Origin: Hermodice carunculata
Lineage: Eukaryota; Annelida; Polychaeta; Eunicida; Amphinomidae
Reading direction: 5' to 3'
Length of the DNA: 64,000 nucleotides
Assembly (NCBI GenBank): GCA_964020975.1
Contig: OZ026628.1
Span: 62,321,883-62,385,882 of the forward strand
Shown here: positions 36,410 through 47,359 of the stretch, one piece after another
How positions within the stretch are numbered: the stretch's first letter is position 1
How the letters are laid out: the number at the start of each line of letters is the position of its first letter
Program-made: the position numbers and the translations under genes
Notes under the pieces: generated by a model
Databases searched by the model: none
What the model was told of the DNA's origin: nothing
Seen by the model: the letters and a program-made list of their open reading frames with translations, nothing else

Positions 36410-37440
36410 GAAGTATTGCAACCAAAACTGACCAGGGGATGGATTGCAGTATTGTCTTAAGGCCCACAATGTAATAAAAAAGGGCCTCAAACATTTCAAC
36501 ACCAATTTCTTGGCATGAGACTTTCTGCTCATCTCTCAATTTTGTACACAGCATCAAATGAAAGCTAAGTGATCAATTGGTCTGCTTCAAGTAATCGTCT
36601 TTTCAAAGACAAATATATTATCTAGGAACTATAAGCTTATCTGGTGTTTTTCCGTCAAATGCGTTTTGTAGCTCAGAAAATAAATTAGCTGTTGATGTTT
36701 AAAATTACCATCAAAGAATTGGGTAATTCCACAATTATGCATTTTATTTGTATACAGGCAACACAGTTCCTCCCTATTGTTCTATACTTGAATTTTACAC
36801 ATGTGATACACTTTTTCATCCATAGTTTGGAAGAAATGCTGACAAAATCTGCAACCTGACACCCTCTTATAAGCAAGCTTATAAACTCATTCAAAACAAT
36901 TGTATCGATACGAAACTTGTGTCTAACAAATTTAGGTACCTGTAGAATACATCAAATGTGTGGTGTTGTGGGTGAAATGTGAAATATAGTTCATCTATGC
37001 AAAGTCAGAGTCGCATAAGCAGTTGGGCGTGGCTCAATATCCTCTGGTATCTTAAGCATGGGCTATGTCATGCGATCTTTTAATGGTCCATTTAATGTGA
37101 TTATGATGAGTCAATTATAATTAATTCTGAACCCGAAACTTTTGATGTTTAGAACTATTGGAAATTTCCAAAACGGTAGGACCCAGCTTGACAAACCCAA
37201 AGCCAATGTCAGCTTCGAATCAAACGTTAGTATAATGGGTCCAAGTGTGAGACTTTAAGCAATGACCTAGGGACACAGGCTGCAGTCAAGTTTGGGCTTG
37301 GGCCGATAACATAGAAGCTTTGTTGCTTTGGACAGAAGTGGTTCCTATCTTTTACTTCTTCCCCAATGGTGTATTTCACTTTTATGTTTATAACAATTCC
37401 AATAAAATTTATGTAGGCATGACAGTTTCCTTGCCAATAG
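36410..37440. other. No gene recognised
   Basis: AT-rich DNA with short open frames only and no repeats matched elsewhere in the window by eye. Confidence 0.4.
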
Positions 37441-37449
37441 CACCGTACT

Positions 37450-38830
37450 GTCATGACATCTCACAAAAAATAATGGCCTGAACATCAACTAACCATTGAA
37501 AGAAAATACGTGAATATATTCTTCCATTTTTGGTGTTCTGAGATATCATGAAGGAAAGTTCAACAAAATTGACCGTCCATGATCGCTTAAATCCATGGTA
37601 CAGGACAGAAACGCGACTTCCTATGAGGCACACAGTGTTGCTAGCGTCGTAAAATGGTTCCAGCAGGCAACTGCAGTGCAGCGGTAATAAACTTTCTTTG
37701 ACCCGGCACATCATGTGCATAACACCATAATATTTTGCACGAAGTCTGCTCTTAAGATACGGGAATACAAATGGCTTCCTCTGCCAGTAACAGAGTCGCC
37801 AGCTTCTGACAAACCCGCACCAGATAGTAGTCAGACCATAACATGTCAGTACCCTACTTGAAAATCCGGGCAACTCTGAAACCGTCCAAATGTTGACAAG
37901 TCTGTCAACATGAATGGACAGAATAGCCATTAAGCAGATTATTAATAACAGAAAATCTGAAGAGAATAGGATGCCATACTGATAACGTAGAGATAAAGAC
38001 ACTTATGAAAAATTGACGTCTAGAGCAGTTTTCAACAATGATAGAGAAGGTGCACAAATAATCCGACTAAAGAAGAGCCATCCATGATCAAAAGCCGTCC
38101 GTCAACAAACAGGTCAAAAGCCAGCAGTTCAAAGTAGGCATACCAACAGCTTTGTGATATTTCTGTGTATCAGTCATCGAATACGAAACGCAGCATGAAA
38201 GAAACCATGTTTTTCCTCACTTCAGACAGGTACCAACAGAGGTTAGTAGTATTTTAAATCGATTTGATCCTAGCAACTCCCCACTTTAAGAAATATTTTA
38301 CCTCATACACGCATTGCATAAAATGTAAGTTACAATTGCTAGGTTACATGTTTATTATATCATGTATATAACATCTGAAATCCACTGGGTATCTACATTA
38401 TAAATTTTCATTTTTAAACATTAACTTAAGAAATGATCGTCTTAATTTCATTTTCCAATATACCCGTTTCAGAAGTTTTCGAAAAAACAGTAAATGGCGG
38501 AAATCAAAGTTGTCAAAATCACTGCATCCTCTAGCGAAGGAAATTAACCTTGAATCATAGACACCATAAGCTGGCCCAAATGGAATATCAATATTCATAT
38601 GGGGATAGTTTACTCTGTTAAATTGAAAATCATCACGTTTGTCACATATTTTCAACTTCTCGTCACTTTTATCAATATTCATTATTAAGTCTAAAAACAA
38701 CATTCTATGCTATTTTCTGCAGTTTTATTTAACTCCAAATTATCAGCGTATATAAGTGAAATATATTCTCAAAAGCTTTTATTGTTGATGCTTTATATGT
38801 CATCACTATATGTATATGTTAAATTCAAAC
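37450..38830 (-). pseudogene. Penelope-type reverse transcriptase repeat, copy B
   Basis: The best-preserved C-terminal RT block is at 38398-38703. It reads CDKRDDFQFNRVNYPHMN, then P-F-G-P-A-Y-G-V-Y, then S-R-L-I-S-F-A-R-G-C-S-D, F-R-H and K-L-L-K-R. This follows the family order YDKRDDFxFxIVNFPxM, GPAYGVYxSQLIRxxRxC, RHxxLTxKLLxQGF. A 3' tail of about 0.9 kb (38.4 down to about 37.5 kb) is shared with copies A, C and D. A hydrophobic 183-codon frame at 37451-38002 lies in that tail. It could be mistaken for a receptor, but it overlaps the repeat and is not conserved in frame in the other copies. Confidence 0.75.
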
Positions 38831-38839
38831 ATTATTCAT

Positions 38840-39800
38840 GAAACGTTTTTCATTCTTTTGGCAGCTTTATGAGAAACTTAAACTCTCCAGCAGCATCTTC
38901 GAATTACATCAAATTACAAAAAAATCTGTTAATAACGGGAGGTGATTCTTACTTGACGACAACAATTAAACGAAAATTCTTGTACTTTCTTCGACCCTTT
39001 AGCCAACAAAACTGAGAATTTGTAGAGAGCAAAGTCTTGTTCCTGCTATTAATAGGGACTTATAAGGATCTTAACGCAGTTTTCGAAGTGAGTAAATGGT
39101 GGGCAACGGGCATGTACATCAGAAAATATCAAGCCAAATGAAGGAAAAAAATAGATATTTGTTCAAACTAATTTCAATTTGCTAGGATTCATTTCCTTTT
39201 CCACAGGTAGGAGGACTCGAGTTTGTCATCAGCATCTTGTTGACATCATGGCTATGGCTGAAACAAGGACATTACGCATATTCATAGTTGCAACCTAACA
39301 ATAACAGCACAGTTAAATGTAGCAACCTAACAATGGGGGCATTGTTAGATATAGCAAAAGATAGAGATTTTAGAATTAACAACACATCAACTATCATCTG
39401 CCATTATTAATGTGAAGAAATAAAATTCACTCCTGACATGAGGCAGGGGGTCGCTCATAATTGGCAAGAAGTGGTTGTAAACCCATCCTCTGAAATTTAG
39501 AAATATTCTTCATTAACTACAGAATTTAAGTTTTGCCACAACATAGAGGCCTAACCACTGAAAAACCTTGAGCCAAAGATAGAAAGAGAAAATGTATGTC
39601 ATTCACCTTTTGGTTCTGCTGCATTGTTAGCCAGCTAAGTTACCAGCAATGACACTATCCCCTACGAGTTACCTTAGACAAAGGGGCCGTTTGAACAACC
39701 TAGTCTTAGCTGACTTTCTCCCTCAAATACCGTAAAATCATTGGCTGGGTTATTTTAGAGATGATTTTTTCCTGTAAGGGCCACCCCATTTCCTAATAAT
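38840..39800. other. No gene recognised
   Basis: No domain-bearing frame. A short direct repeat (TAGCAACCTAACAAT, about 39283 and 39320) is the only local structure noted. Confidence 0.4.
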
Positions 39801-39808
39801 GAGCCCAT

Positions 39809-39847
39809 TCATACATACATACATACATACATACATACATACATACA

Positions 39848-39878
<31 letters not shown>

Positions 39879-40076
39879 GTTTCAAGCTGGATCATCCTGA
39901 CCATCATGTATAATGAAAATAACTACTATTTGACAATGGTTAGCTTATGCTGTCGTTGCTTTTTTATGTAATTACCAACCATTTTGTGCACTGCATTTTA
40001 TTTATATCGAATCAATACATCTAAATGTGAATCATACATACATACATACATACATACATACATACATACATACATA
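39809..40076 (+). repeat. Two (CATA)n microsatellites
   Basis: Runs at about 39809-39876 and 40034-40076 flank about 155 bases of unique sequence. Confidence 0.95.
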
Positions 40077-40194
40077 ACCAATACAAACAGACATATACAT
40101 ACATGTACATAATAGATTAAATTCTATTGAACATTGTTCATTTGGAGACAATATAAACTTACCCAAGGCACATCCCCACCATCTTTGAAGGGGT

Positions 40195-41170
40195 TGTGGT
40201 GCTCATTTTTCAGGAAAACTACATATGCATGTACAGAATCCCTATAGTAACCATGCTTAACAAGTAATTTTACCGATTGTTCAATCATTCCAAAAAGTCA
40301 TTAAATGCAGCAACTAATTTCACAAGTACTCACACCTAAAATAATGGAAATTGAGTCAACCTACATTTTTATATCAAGATTGAACAGAATGCAATTATTG
40401 GATTGCGAGAAATAAAAAATTACAAACAAGGACAAACAGACACAGACACACACCATGTATGAGTACGAGACCAGTTACATCGTCATTTTGAAAGAAGCGG
40501 TCCAGTAGTAACCAGAATTGTTCAGAGATGTCAATATATAATTTGAAGGCAACAAATATTGGAATGAGGGTGTTGTAGATACGGTTCAAGCACTTTCTTT
40601 CACGTTCATGAGAAACAGAAAAACAAAATCATGAGGACTGTGTCAGTCCTGAAATAAGCTCACTTTGAATTAAGAGGCTGAAATGTTCTTCTGTCTTGTG
40701 GTGCGCATTTTTCCGCAAAACTACACATGCATATATGAAATATTTGTACCCCTGTAGTAACCATGCTTAACAAGTCGTTTTACCGATTGTTCAATGATTC
40801 CAAAAATTTGTTAGAAAACAGCAGTTAATTGCGAAAGCACTCACACCTAGTGAAAAAATTGATGAAAATTGAGTCAACCTACATCTATAGCAAGATTGAA
40901 TAAAATCTAATCTCTGGATAGAAAAAAATCGCAAATTACAAACAAACACACACACACCATATATGAGCGTGAGACCAATTACAGATGTTAACAAAGAGGG
41001 CCCAGAAGTGTCCAAAGGTATCCATATATAATTTAAAGCCTCAAAGTTTGGAATGATGGTGTTGTAGATACATTTAAAGCACCTTTTTAAAAGTATGCCA
41101 AAAATTGTATATAATGAGGACCGTGTCAGTCCTGAAATAAGCTGACTTTGATTAACGGGCTGAAATAGTC
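40195..41170. repeat. Tandem segmental duplication, about 500-bp unit, two copies
   Basis: Unit 1 (about 40195-40680) and unit 2 (about 40700-41170) are colinear. Both contain GTAACCATGCTTAACAAGT, ATTTTACCGATTGTTCAAT or a near match, TTGAGTCAACCTACAT, GGTGTTGTAGATAC and GTGTCAGTCCTGAAATAAGC. On the minus strand each holds a frame with (I/V)YNT(L/I)IP and, further on, IHGVC or IYGVC, as if an exon had been duplicated. The frames have diverged and unit 2 is disrupted. No family is recognised. Confidence 0.85.
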
Positions 41171-41449
41171 TCCTGACTTTCAGAATAATACGAAGACACG
41201 TGCGTTAAGAAGCATCATCACTGTTTGCAATATCAAACCTCACTTATACACTTCATAAGTACTCATTTTTAAATGAAAACAGTCTGATATTCCAATGACA
41301 CTAAGGGTTTTCCCTGTCAATGATTATAGTGATTATGGGCCACCATTATCAAGATATAAGCCAGTATGCCAGTTTAACCCTACAAGTAGATTTTGGGATA
41401 AAATTTGAAAATTGTGACTGCAGCTTGTGTTTCAGGGCAAGTAGTCATA

Positions 41450-41585
41450 TATTACAAAAACAACACAAAACAAAAACAAAAACAAAAACAAAACAAAAAC
41501 AAAACTAAAAAAAAAACAAAAAAAAAACAAAACAAAACAAACAAAAAAAAAACAAAACAAACAAACATACACACAAAAACACATG
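41450..41585 (+). repeat. A-rich (ACAAAA)n tract
   Basis: Low-complexity purine-rich DNA with CAAAA and AAACAAAC units. The Lys/Gln/Thr frame over it is an artefact. Confidence 0.95.
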
Positions 41586-41699
41586 TGGAACAAATTATGA
41601 TATGGGATCTCTAGATATATTCATATATAGTTTCCATGTAACTAATTTGGACTGCACGTCGGAAATGGTACCTGCCACTGCAATCCACCTAACAAACAC

Positions 41700-41895
41700 A
41701 GCAATATAGGCTAGCGGCAAATGCAGAGTGCCTTAAAAATAGGTGCAACCCCAACCAAAGGTATAACAAAACACAATCTATATCAAAATGTGCGCACATG
41801 TCTCCTCTTTACAGAAAAATAGGTTGTGGAGTCCGAAAAGCGTTTTTTGGTATGGTTACACACCTGTTTCTATGGCAACCTCTATTTTTGTGGAA
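41700..41895 (+). repeat. Left inverted repeat of the CXC-carrying segment
   Basis: Pairs with 47150-47350. It contains the X-box-like GTTTCTATGGCAAC at 41866-41879. Confidence 0.6.
41866..41879 (+). promoter_or_regulatory. X-box-like motif in left inverted repeat
   Basis: GTTTCTATGGCAAC fits RYYNYYATRRNRAC. Its partner in the right arm is at 47177-47190. Confidence 0.45.
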
Positions 41896-42729
41896 AATGA
41901 CTACTTTTCACTAATTTTTTAAATATCTGCCTTAATTTGAAGATAAGCGCTCCAAATTTCATCAGAAGGTAGCACTAGCCCTACTCTTACAACAGGCGTG
42001 AAGCTTTTATAAAATTATTTGATTAACATCATTGTTGTTATAATTATATGCAAAATTTTGTCATCTATTTGGCAATATAAATACCTCTATTTGTTGATGT
42101 TGTTTGCTGCAGTTGCCAAATTACAAAAAAAAAAAGGGGGGGTGTAAATGTTAAATGATGAAGGTAATGTATTTCCAGGGATATATTCATACCAAATTTA
42201 CTGGAGTATATGAAGTGGACACCATTACATGTATGCAAATAAGGCTTCAAATGTTGGGGTATTTGAAGACCTACTAGAGATGTATTTCACACATGATGTG
42301 CTGTACCAATGCAAACATTTACCTTTCCTTGAAAATTGCTTCAAAGCATATAGGACATAGAATCCCAATCGTCTTATCAACATTTTTCGTTCACAGCTTT
42401 ACGCATTGTTGGAATTTGAGCAAATTTAGCATATATATTACCGAAAAAAATATGAAGTGAAGACAATTTAGAAACCCTATCATTAAATTTATGTAAATGA
42501 GGTCATCTTCAAAATAGGATTTTACAACTTATGTATTGTGTGGTAGAGGCACCGGAAAGCACAAATCTGGGCACTTTTCTTTAACTTCCAGAGTCCATGT
42601 CGGATTCTAACTCTGCTATGTGATTGTCTCATTATCATTGTTATTGTGAATGACTGTGCATATTGTCAAAATGTGTTGCATGATTGATAATATACACATC
42701 GTGAACTGGATTATTTTCTAAAATGAAGC

Positions 42730-43095
42730 TTGGACCTGGTAGGAACACCCACGTTTCAATGTATTTCCAGGTTAGATAATTTTGCACCGGAACCTAAAAT
42801 CATAAACCTGGAACCCCCATCCAAGAAGCCACCCCCAGCCAAGCTAAATCCCAATACCTGTGTTTTATGTACCAAAGTTCTCAAAACAGGAAAAGGGACT
42901 TATTACAAAACTACTTTTGACAAGCTACGATATACGCTTGCTTCCACCACAGACCGATCAGCTGCTCAACTACCGCCTACTGAGAATGCATTTGATCAAC
43001 ATGTGAAAAGGGCACAATACCAATGTGCCATCTGGTGCCACAATGGCATTGATCAATTACATACAGCTCTTAAAGCACTATCATTTCGAACATAA
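42730..43095 (+). pseudogene. CXC/PIN-like family, copy 2, upstream part of the C-terminal region
   Basis: The 121-codon frame carries C-V-L-C-T-K followed by KTGKGTYYKTTFDKL, then LPPTENAFDQHVKRAQYQCAIW and a histidine-containing segment. In the family this LPPTxxAxxxHxxRAxYQxxxW block precedes the G-W...L-P/K-P segment and the Cys-rich tail. That tail is found instead at 46.19-46.56 kb on the same strand, so the frame here seems to stop where foreign DNA begins. The start codon is not certain. No upstream PIN-like portion is visible in this copy, so it is either 5'-truncated or a shorter paralogue. Confidence 0.6.
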
Positions 43096-43099
43096 TAAA

Positions 43100-45140
43100 A
43101 ATTAAGGAATATTTGGGTCTTACTGATTCAGAACACACATTTCCGCAATTTTTTTGTGAAATTGTGTACGCTTACACAGCAACTATTTGGAAACCAGATT
43201 CTAAAAGAAAAAATTGGATCAAATGTTTTGCAGCATTCCTTTCAAACACAAAATTACTGATTCACTAAACATTCAGTCCCTTTTCAAATGAAATTTGTTC
43301 GTAACATGATTCCCAAGGAGTGCAAAATAAAAGATCCCCCCATCATTTCCTATTAATATGGCAACAATATTGGACAAAGTATCATGAACTACAAGCAATT
43401 TTTGGCTTCAATTACTCTTGAAGATATCGCAGCGAATCAAAATTGTGACTGTATGTCGAACAGTTAATATTCTGATTTTGTTGATGCATACCACAAACAT
43501 ATATCTACAGGTAATTTGCATATCATACAAAATTCAAGCTTAAAAGAAATTATGAAAAAGGTACAAAATTTCGGAAATGTCCCAAGTTGAACATTGACAG
43601 TATTTTTCAGGATACATATAATGCATTTGATTCATACTGTATGAAATGGGCAAAGAAAGAAAAAATGGAATTTCAGAAATTTGAGGGATGGTCATCAAAC
43701 TTGAAAAAAGTCTGTAGAAAAAAAAAATATTGTTAAACAACCTGAAGTTTCAAAAGCAGTCAAGGAACTACAAGATATTTGTGTAGTCACTAACATAGAT
43801 AAGGCAGAAAACAAACTTGGGATCATCTGCAAAAAAAATTATCTCGATGTTTTGGAAAAAGAACTTGGTATAAACAATATTTCATACAAAAGAGGAAATG
43901 ATGTATATAAATTACACAAAGAATCCAATCATAATTTGAATGATATACTTAAAGATGAGATGAAAAGGAATTTTAATATCAAATTTCTGAAGAGGACTCC
44001 TGTACTCCACTTTTGTTCTGGATACCCAAATTACATAAAAACCCTTTTAAATCTAAATTCATAGCCGGTGCTGCAAGATGTACAAGAAAACAATTATCAA
44101 AAGAAGGAACATTGTGTTTGACTGTAATTAGGAATTATTTTCGTAAATACTGTAAGGCAATTTCTTGAAACAGTGAATATAATTGCTTTTGGACTATTAG
44201 CAATTCTTCCGAGTTTGTACCTAAAAAATCAAAGATGTAAAAGCAAAAAAAATATCAAATGTTTTGAATTTTCTATACTGCACACACATCTACCCATAGA
44301 TGAAGTCAAAAGTTTCAGAATCAATAAGCAAAATGTTTAACCATAATGGTAAGCCATTCATTAATATTAATTCATATACAAAGAAAGCATAACACAACAA
44401 ATATTCAAAAAGTAACATCAAATCGTACACTGTTGAAACTTTGATAGATGCTGTAAAATTTCTTTTGGATAACACTTTTGTTCACTGCGGACCATTGGTT
44501 TTTCAACAAATAAAAGGCATTGCAATGGGTAGCAACTGCTCCCCTTTACTGGCAGATTTGTATTTAACCTGGCTTGAATTTAAGTATATGCATAAACTGA
44601 TGAAAAAGGACTTTCAAATGGCTACAAAATCATCAAACAACGCAAGATATATTGATGACATTGCTTGGGTAAATGTGCAAAATTTCAGTAAAATTGCTAA
44701 AGAAATTTACCCAAAAGATATCCCTTTGAAGGGAAACAATTCAGATGGTTTCAGAGATGTGTTTTTGGACTTGGATATTCAGGTCACTAATGACAGGTTT
44801 TGTATTAACGTTTATCACAAAATAGATGAGTTTAACTTTGAAGTAGTTAACAATCCTTTCCCAGACAGTATTATTTCGAATAATATTGGATATGATACGT
44901 TTTTTCACAGACTTTGAGATTTGGTCGTATTTGTTCTAAATTTCAGGACTTTGCATCTAGCACCAAATTTTTATTTACAATAAACTGGAACCAGGAGGAT
45001 TCAAAGATGTACTTTTGATCAAATATTTCTACAAATTTTGCTTTAAATATCCCGAGATGGTTAGAAAGTTTGGCTGCAATAAATTTAGAGATTTTAGACT
45101 TGCCTTTCTTCGACTTAATTTTATCTTTTGGCATCATTCT
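43100..45140 (+). pseudogene. Penelope-type reverse transcriptase insertion (copy E, different subfamily)
   Basis: Plus-strand pieces follow one RT order. KIKDPPIISYQYG lies near 43.33 kb and KWAKKEKMEFQKFEGW near 43.65 kb. GIICKKNYLDVLEKELGINN lies at 43.82-43.87 kb. The best open part, 44441-44917, has FLLDNTFVHCGPLVFQQIKG followed by GIAMGSNCSPLLADLYL, then ARYIDDIAW and VFLDLDIQV. The polymerase Asp residues of YIDD are present. Frame breaks lie before and after. The 3' part, after a shift, continues as FGRICSKFQDF to about 45.1 kb. The family is widespread in marine invertebrates, and its placement as Penelope-like is from motif resemblance. Confidence 0.75.
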
Positions 45141-45199
45141 GTTTTAATGTTCACCTTTCAGACATTTTAGACTAGCTTGTTTTCTCTTAGGTTAAATCC

Positions 45200-45375
45200 C
45201 CAGCGGCTATCGGTAGCGAGTAGTGGCCTTCGACAGTTACAAGCTTGCCTGATTGTACTTGATATCTGGTTAATATTTGCATTGCATTATCTTGACTGAA
45301 ATACAAATGACTATCGGTAGCAAGCAGCGGCCTACGACAGCTACATGTTTGCTTACTTGTACTTAAAATCCTGTT
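45200..45375 (+). repeat. Tandem pair, 104-bp unit
   Basis: The core CTATCGGTAGC(G/A)AG(T/C)AG(T/C)GGCCT(T/A)CGACAG(T/C)TACA occurs at about 45207 and 45311. Both are followed by a GCTT...TTGTACTT segment. It lies just after the RT relic and may be its 3' tail. Confidence 0.8.
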
Positions 45376-45379
45376 AAGA

Positions 45380-46190
45380 AAAATTGTTTTGGGACCATGT
45401 TTTTGGCATAAATGCTAATGACTTTCATTCTTTTTTGACATGCCTAAATGCACATTTACTCAATATTAAAAAAATACTCAAAAGTAACAGTATATTTTCC
45501 AATATCACAAACCTGACACGTGACGTTGATACATTGACTCAGTGGTGGCAATGAAATACAGCTTAATTGTTTGAGGAGTAGGTGTCATCATGGAGATTGT
45601 TTTACATTTTTGGTGCAGGATGTACATTGTTGCAGTCATTGTTAGGATTTCTTTGGTTTATAAAGGTGGTCTAGCTGCAACTGTTTATTTTACAATCACC
45701 GGGACTGAATATAATGCCCCAGCTTGTTTCCACTTCACTTAAACACTGGCGGATGCTTTAACTAGAATAAGCTGTCCAGCTAGAAAGGGTACATATTGGT
45801 TCAGGGGTAAGTCAAATTGTTCTTAACTGAACCTGTACTACACAAATTTTGTAATTATAGATTGTTTGCCAGATATTCTTCTTTCATAATGAAAGTCTGC
45901 ATTTATAACCAAAACTTCACGTATTTAGCTAATTCATCATTTCCCACGTTCATATTTATTCATTATTATGTGGGTTGTCATTGCTGAATATTTAGCTTAG
46001 ACAAGGAGCCGCTACTCAAAATGACATGTACGGGTAAAAGGCTCCGAAAAATGTTGAGTAGTTACCCGCCGAAGACCCTTTAATTTATTTCGGCTAATAC
46101 AGCCTTTGTCAAAATTTTACAGAGGAACGTGTGCAATTTGGACAATAGTGCTTCTATATGTACATAGGTTAGACAGGGGTAGGTTAGCTT
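45380..46190. other. Non-coding stretch with a small imperfect hairpin
   Basis: No domain-bearing frame. At about 46003-46075 the phrases GCTACTCAA and TTGAGTAGT, and GGAGCC and GGCTCC, form inverted pairs. Otherwise it is featureless AT-rich DNA between the RT relic and the Cys-rich tail. Confidence 0.4.
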
Positions 46191-46559
46191 ATGGAGAGTA
46201 AAGAGTTCGGACTGCGGAATAGGGTAATGACTACTAGGAAGTGGTTTCGGACAAAAAGACACCAATACAACAGTCTCATTCCTTACCCTAAAGTGTGGGA
46301 TCCCAATGGTAACGGCTGGGAAATGTCTAATGATGGCTACCTCAAACCTTTGATGTATACCAATGAGCTAGCCCCACTGGAAGTCTGCAACCTGACTGAT
46401 ATGTATTGCACCGATATTGAGCGTACTGTCGCAAGAAAGTGCCATTGCCTCCAGACAGGACTTAAATGTACGGAATTATATGCATGCTTTGGACATGAGT
46501 GTGCAAATGACACTTTTGACACTGAAACAGACAGTGATAATGAGGAAGATGATGATTGA
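46191..46559 (+). pseudogene. CXC/PIN-like family, copy 2, Cys-rich C-terminal part
   Basis: The frame holds NGWEMSNDGYLKPLMYTNE, then A-P-L-E-V-C-N-L, then the Cys-rich motif CHCLQTGLKCTELYACFGHE-CAN (46437-46508) and an acidic tail ending DSDNEEDDD before TGA. Spacing C-x-C-x6-C-x5-C resembles a tesmin/TSO1 CXC half-domain, which binds zinc and often DNA. The frame is intact to its stop, with AATAAA near 46883 as a possible poly(A) signal. It would continue the 42.73-43.10 kb part if the RT insertion were absent. An annotator could also treat it as a separate small gene starting at 46191. Confidence 0.6.
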
Positions 46560-47149
46560 ATCCTAGCATAGACTCTCCAAACTGTTACCATCATTGATCA
46601 GCTTTCTGTATTTAGTGTGTACATGTACTTATACTGTTTTCTTTTACTAAAAGGCATCTTGAATTATTGTTTGATGCCAAAGATACATAAGTTATGTTGC
46701 AGGACTCCATGGGATGGTTCATTGTAAATTACCTGTCGGTGTGAATACATGGTACAGAGTACTATCTTACTTTATCAGTTGTATTGGCAATTGTTATGAC
46801 GGTTCTCTAAGCGATGATGACATATGATAGCCATATTAGCATATTAATTAATATGCACATGGTATATTCATATAACATGATAAATAAAACTTGTATGAGT
46901 ACTGTTCCTAATTAGTTTGCCTTTTTGTAAATAAACGAAACTATATCTTAGTAAATATAGTATGTTATCCGTCGCACAATACTTAATTTCGATGTAAATG
47001 TCATATACTTGCATAAATTAGCATATGATAATTAGGCGCTTTGAACAAACTCTGTATTTTGTTACTATATTAGAGCAATTGAGCACATTTTGGTGTTTAT
47101 TTAGCCTTTCCACAAGCAGTATCACCAAAGTTATTATTTTTAAGGACAA

Positions 47150-47350
47150 ATTTTAGTTGTCTCAGAAATGGCATAGGTTGTCATGGAAACGGGCAGAAAT
47201 ATATGTGATAAAACGCTTTTCAGATTCCACGGCCTATTTTTTCATGAAGAGGACATATATACCTATAAGAAAATATAGGTTGTAACTTGTTATACCACGG
47301 GTTGGAGTATGACCCCCGAAGGGCCCACTATGCCGCGCGGCTAATAATAT
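47150..47350 (-). repeat. Right inverted repeat of the CXC-carrying segment
   Basis: Reverse complement partner of 41700-41895. It ends near a GC-rich CCGCGCGG palindrome (about 47333-47340), unusual in this AT-rich window. Confidence 0.6.
47177..47190 (+). promoter_or_regulatory. X-box-like motif in right inverted repeat
   Basis: GTTGTCATGGAAAC fits RYYNYYATRRNRAC and is the positional partner of the 41866 site. Confidence 0.45.
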
Positions 47351-47359
47351 TCATGGGTG

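Larger units (their letters stand above)
41700..47350 (+). mobile_element. Putative DNA element with inverted repeats carrying a CXC-family gene
   Basis: The left end (about 41700-41895) and the right end (about 47150-47350) are diverged reverse complements of about 200 bp. Matching blocks include GGTATAACAA, TATA, CTCCTCTT, AAAAATAGG(T/C)(T/C)GTGGA, GAAAAGCGTTTT and TGGCAACCT against TGACAACCT. Between them lie the C-terminal coding parts of a CXC-family protein, a Penelope-type RT insertion and a 104-bp tandem pair. No flanking target duplication was recognised, so exact termini are uncertain. If the inverted repeats are real termini, the CXC family is the cargo or the transposase of a roughly 2.5-kb element enlarged by the insertion. 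Confidence 0.5.

Noticed and set aside
37451-38002. 183-codon hydrophobic minus-strand frame resembling part of a seven-helix receptor
   Set aside because: It lies within the tail of the reverse-transcriptase repeat, and the matching tails at 53 and 60 kb do not keep the frame.
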